Assembly (NCBI GenBank): GCA_019686145.1
Contig: JADGHK010000140.1
Span: forward strand, 1 to 6,617
Direction of reading: 5' to 3'
DNA length: 6,617 nucleotides
Source: Bryobacteraceae bacterium
GTDB lineage: Bacteria; Acidobacteriota; Terriglobia; Bryobacterales; Bryobacteraceae
In this document: piece after piece, positions 5,122-6,617 of the stretch
Position numbering within the stretch: the stretch's first letter is position 1
How the letters are laid out: every line of letters begins with the position of its first letter
The notes under the pieces: model-generated
What the model saw: the letters and a program-made list of their open reading frames with translations, nothing else
Database searches by the model: none
What the model was told of the DNA's origin: nothing
Translations under genes and position numbers: made by a program

Positions 5122-6617
5122 GCAATCCTCCTGGTCGAGTGGGATTGGCTCGCAGTCACAAAGGAACCAGCGCCAAGATCGAGCAATGAAAGTGCCGTCT
5201 CAGCCAGCTTCTTCGGCGGCGCCTCCGGGGCTGGCACGCGGAACGGCGACACGAGCGGGGCCCATTGAGAAAGGGGACGCGCAGGAGGTCGAACGCACAG
5301 AATCGGAATCCGAAAGGCATCAGCGATCGAAACCAAAGACGGCCTGCCCGTAAACAGCAGAGACGCGGCTGAGATCACGGCCGCCAGCCGTGAGAAATCG
5401 TTGAGAGCCGGCAGGAGGCGGACATCGGCGCTACCGAAGACGAGGCTGATCGCCTCTCGCTCCGGACCATTCGCAACAACAGCCAGTGGCAACCCGGCCT
5501 CCTGTGCGGCAAGCCTGGCCCCATCGAGCAGGCGCCACAGCTCGCCCAGTTCCTCCCGGATAATTCCGCTATTCTCTGGCTGGACCCGATACGGAGCGGC
5601 GAACAGCAGGAATGGTTGTTCCAGACCCAGTCCCACCTGCCGCAGGCTCGCATCCGCCTCCGCCTTCGCCTGCGGGGGAAGCCTCAGCTCCATTTCCGTC
5701 CTCCGGACCTGAAACCCGAGGCTCTCGACAAGGTCCAGGTGGCGGTTCACAAGATTTGTGTTGAGGCCGGAACATCGCACCCAGTTCGTTAGCAGCGCGC
5801 CTCCGAATTCCATCGACTGGGCAGCGCGCAGACGGATGCCTGCAAGCGCGCAGGCGTACGCGGCGGAATAAGGCGATTGTCGTGGGTTCGTAAAGAGAAT
5901 GGCGCCATCGAATCCGCGCGATGCCAGATTCCCGATAAATTCCGGTTGCTGGAAAGGATCGATGAAGATCCCGTCCGCTTTCGTTTTTGCGGGGCGCAAT
6001 ATAAGGGAGTCGTCGACCCAGGGCAGCAAGGGCACGGCAGCGCTGCCCGCAGGCGTCGAAGCCAGGGTGATCGTTGCTTCAGGAAGAGCCTCGCGCAAGG
6101 CGCGGAGGGCGGGTCCGCACTGGATCACTCCTTCGGGCGGTCCCAGGCGGATTGCAAGCAGCCTCTTTGCATGTTTCCAATCGTCCCGGGGCTGCAGCCA
6201 GTCCGACTCGAGAAGTTCGATCGCCGGCGTGAGGACCGCCTCTGTTTCGACATTCTCAGCACAAGGATGATGGATCGGGCACTCCTCGTACGAACAGGGC
6301 CGGCAGTCGACAGGAGCGAAGACCGCCCGATGACGCCGGGTGTCAAGCGGAGCCCAACGGACGGGATCGGCTGCGCTGAAGATCACAACGCTCGGCACGC
6401 GAAGGGCTGCCGCCAGATGGGAAACGCCTGTATCGTTGGAAACAACCAGGCGCGCGCGCGATAGGAGCGCTGCAAGCGCTCCGGCGCTCATATCGCAGGC
6501 CAGATTCACGCACGGCTCATGCATCGCCTGCGCCACCTCTTCGTTCAAGGCGGCTTCGTCCTGCCTGCCCGTCAATACGACTTTCAGGTTCCGCCGCGCC
6601 AGTTCATCTGCGACGGC
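5118..6617 (-). CDS. Tandem GT9 (heptosyltransferase-like) protein, 5' end outside window
   Basis: The last 499 codons of a larger gene are visible; the frame is open to base 6617, so the true start lies outside. Numbering from the first visible residue, 1-145 is the C-terminal half of a GT9 domain. It has the NDTGVSHLAAAL motif (61-72), which in this family binds the ADP-sugar, then DPVRWAPL and a Cys/His-rich loop (C105, C108, C113, H116, H117, C119). Residues 146-480 are a second GT9-like domain in the same frame, but its motifs are degenerate: LGPPEGV (158-164) replaces the catalytic Gly-Asp segment and TGRPSLVSIADAF (423-435) replaces the DTG-H motif. GT9 enzymes normally transfer heptose to lipopolysaccharide core on the cytoplasmic face of the inner membrane. 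I infer an active first domain and a non-catalytic second one. The stop overlaps the next start by four bases. Family assignment is firm; the acceptor is unknown. Confidence 0.9.
   Translation of the reverse strand, partial: AVADELARRNLKVVLTGRQDEAALNEEVAQAMHEPCVNLACDMSAGALAALLSRARLVVSNDTGVSHLAAALRVPSVVIFSAADPVRWAPLDTRRHRAVFAPVDCRPCSYEECPIHHPCAENVETEAVLTPAIELLESDWLQPRDDWKHAKRLLAIRLGPPEGVIQCGPALRALREALPEATITLASTPAGSAAVPLLPWVDDSLILRPAKTKADGIFIDPFQQPEFIGNLASRGFDGAILFTNPRQSPYSAAYACALAGIRLRAAQSMEFGGALLTNWVRCSGLNTNLVNRHLDLVESLGFQVRRTEMELRLPPQAKAEADASLRQVGLGLEQPFLLFAAPYRVQPENSGIIREELGELWRLLDGARLAAQEAGLPLAVVANGPEREAISLVFGSADVRLLPALNDFSRLAAVISAASLLFTGRPSLVSIADAFRIPILCVRPPARPLSQWAPLVSPFRVPAPEAPPKKLAETALSLLDLGAGSFVTASQSHSTRRIA
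5127..5132 (-). promoter_or_regulatory. Shine-Dalgarno for the 333-aa glycosyltransferase
   Basis: Read on the minus strand this is a perfect AGGAGG, five bases before a GTG codon at 5121-5119. It lies inside the last codons of the upstream GT9 gene. It decides the GTG start, which also forms a GTGA overlap with the upstream stop. Confidence 0.8.

Larger units (their letters stand above)
1..6617 (-). other. Single translationally coupled operon for heptose-type glycan assembly
   Basis: Six genes on one strand are joined by 4-base stop/start overlaps at 5118-5121 (GTGA), 4120-4123, 1433-1436 and 810-813 (all ATGA), with one 24-base gap at 2156-2179. No terminator hairpin or promoter is visible between genes. 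Both ends are cut by the window, so the promoter, terminator and any further pathway genes lie outside. Coupling implies that the transferases and sugar-modifying enzymes are made in fixed proportion. Confidence 0.8.

Noticed and set aside
4123..5268. 381-codon open frame on the plus strand opposite the 333-aa glycosyltransferase
   Set aside because: It has no family resemblance, spans the junction of two well-supported minus-strand genes, and is explained by codon bias of the opposite strand.
6573..6575. TTG at 6575 as the start of the tandem GT9 gene
   Set aside because: The frame stays open to the window edge and the upstream 14 codons continue normal GT9 sequence (DELARRNLKVVLTG), so the TTG is an internal Leu codon.

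Overview
The window is a densely packed stretch of bacterial DNA (about 60% G+C by eye) with six genes, all on the minus strand, so the transcript reads from base 6617 towards base 1. The content (three heptosyltransferase-type GT9 domains, a phosphoheptose-isomerase-like SIS domain and a GmhB-type phosphatase) points to a Gram-negative bacterium making a heptose-containing surface glycan such as a lipopolysaccharide core or exopolysaccharide. Nothing in the sequence fixes the phylum. An acidobacterial or proteobacterial soil organism would fit the base composition and gene style, but that is a guess.

In transcription order the layout is: (1) the 3' part of a long GT9 gene (6617-5118, 5' end outside the window), whose product carries a normal GT9 C-terminal half followed by a second GT9 domain that has lost its catalytic motifs; (2) a 333-residue GT4-like glycosyltransferase (5121-4120); (3) a 647-residue fusion of a sucrose-phosphate-synthase/MshA-like GT4 glycosyltransferase to a GmhA/DiaA-like SIS domain (4123-2180); (4) a 240-residue classical short-chain dehydrogenase (2155-1433); (5) a 208-residue GmhB-like heptose bisphosphate phosphatase (1436-810); (6) the 5' part of a second, catalytically intact-looking GT9 gene (813-1, 3' end outside the window).

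Four of the five junctions are 4-base stop/start overlaps (one GTGA, three ATGA). The fifth has a 24-base gap with a strong Shine-Dalgarno. There is no room for internal promoters or terminators between genes, so this is almost certainly one translationally coupled operon cut at both ends by the window. No RNA gene, mobile element, CRISPR array or long repeat was seen, and no gene-free stretch exceeds 24 bases.

As inferred, the operon couples making or modifying an activated heptose (SIS domain, GmhB-like phosphatase, perhaps the dehydrogenase) with adding several sugars to an acceptor (two GT4 and at least two GT9 activities). The usual kinase/adenylyltransferase (HldE) and ADP-heptose epimerase (HldD) are not in the window. 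The most unusual features are the GT4-SIS fusion with an altered isomerase metal site and the tandem GT9 protein with a degenerate second domain that resembles the separate GT9 at the end of the operon.
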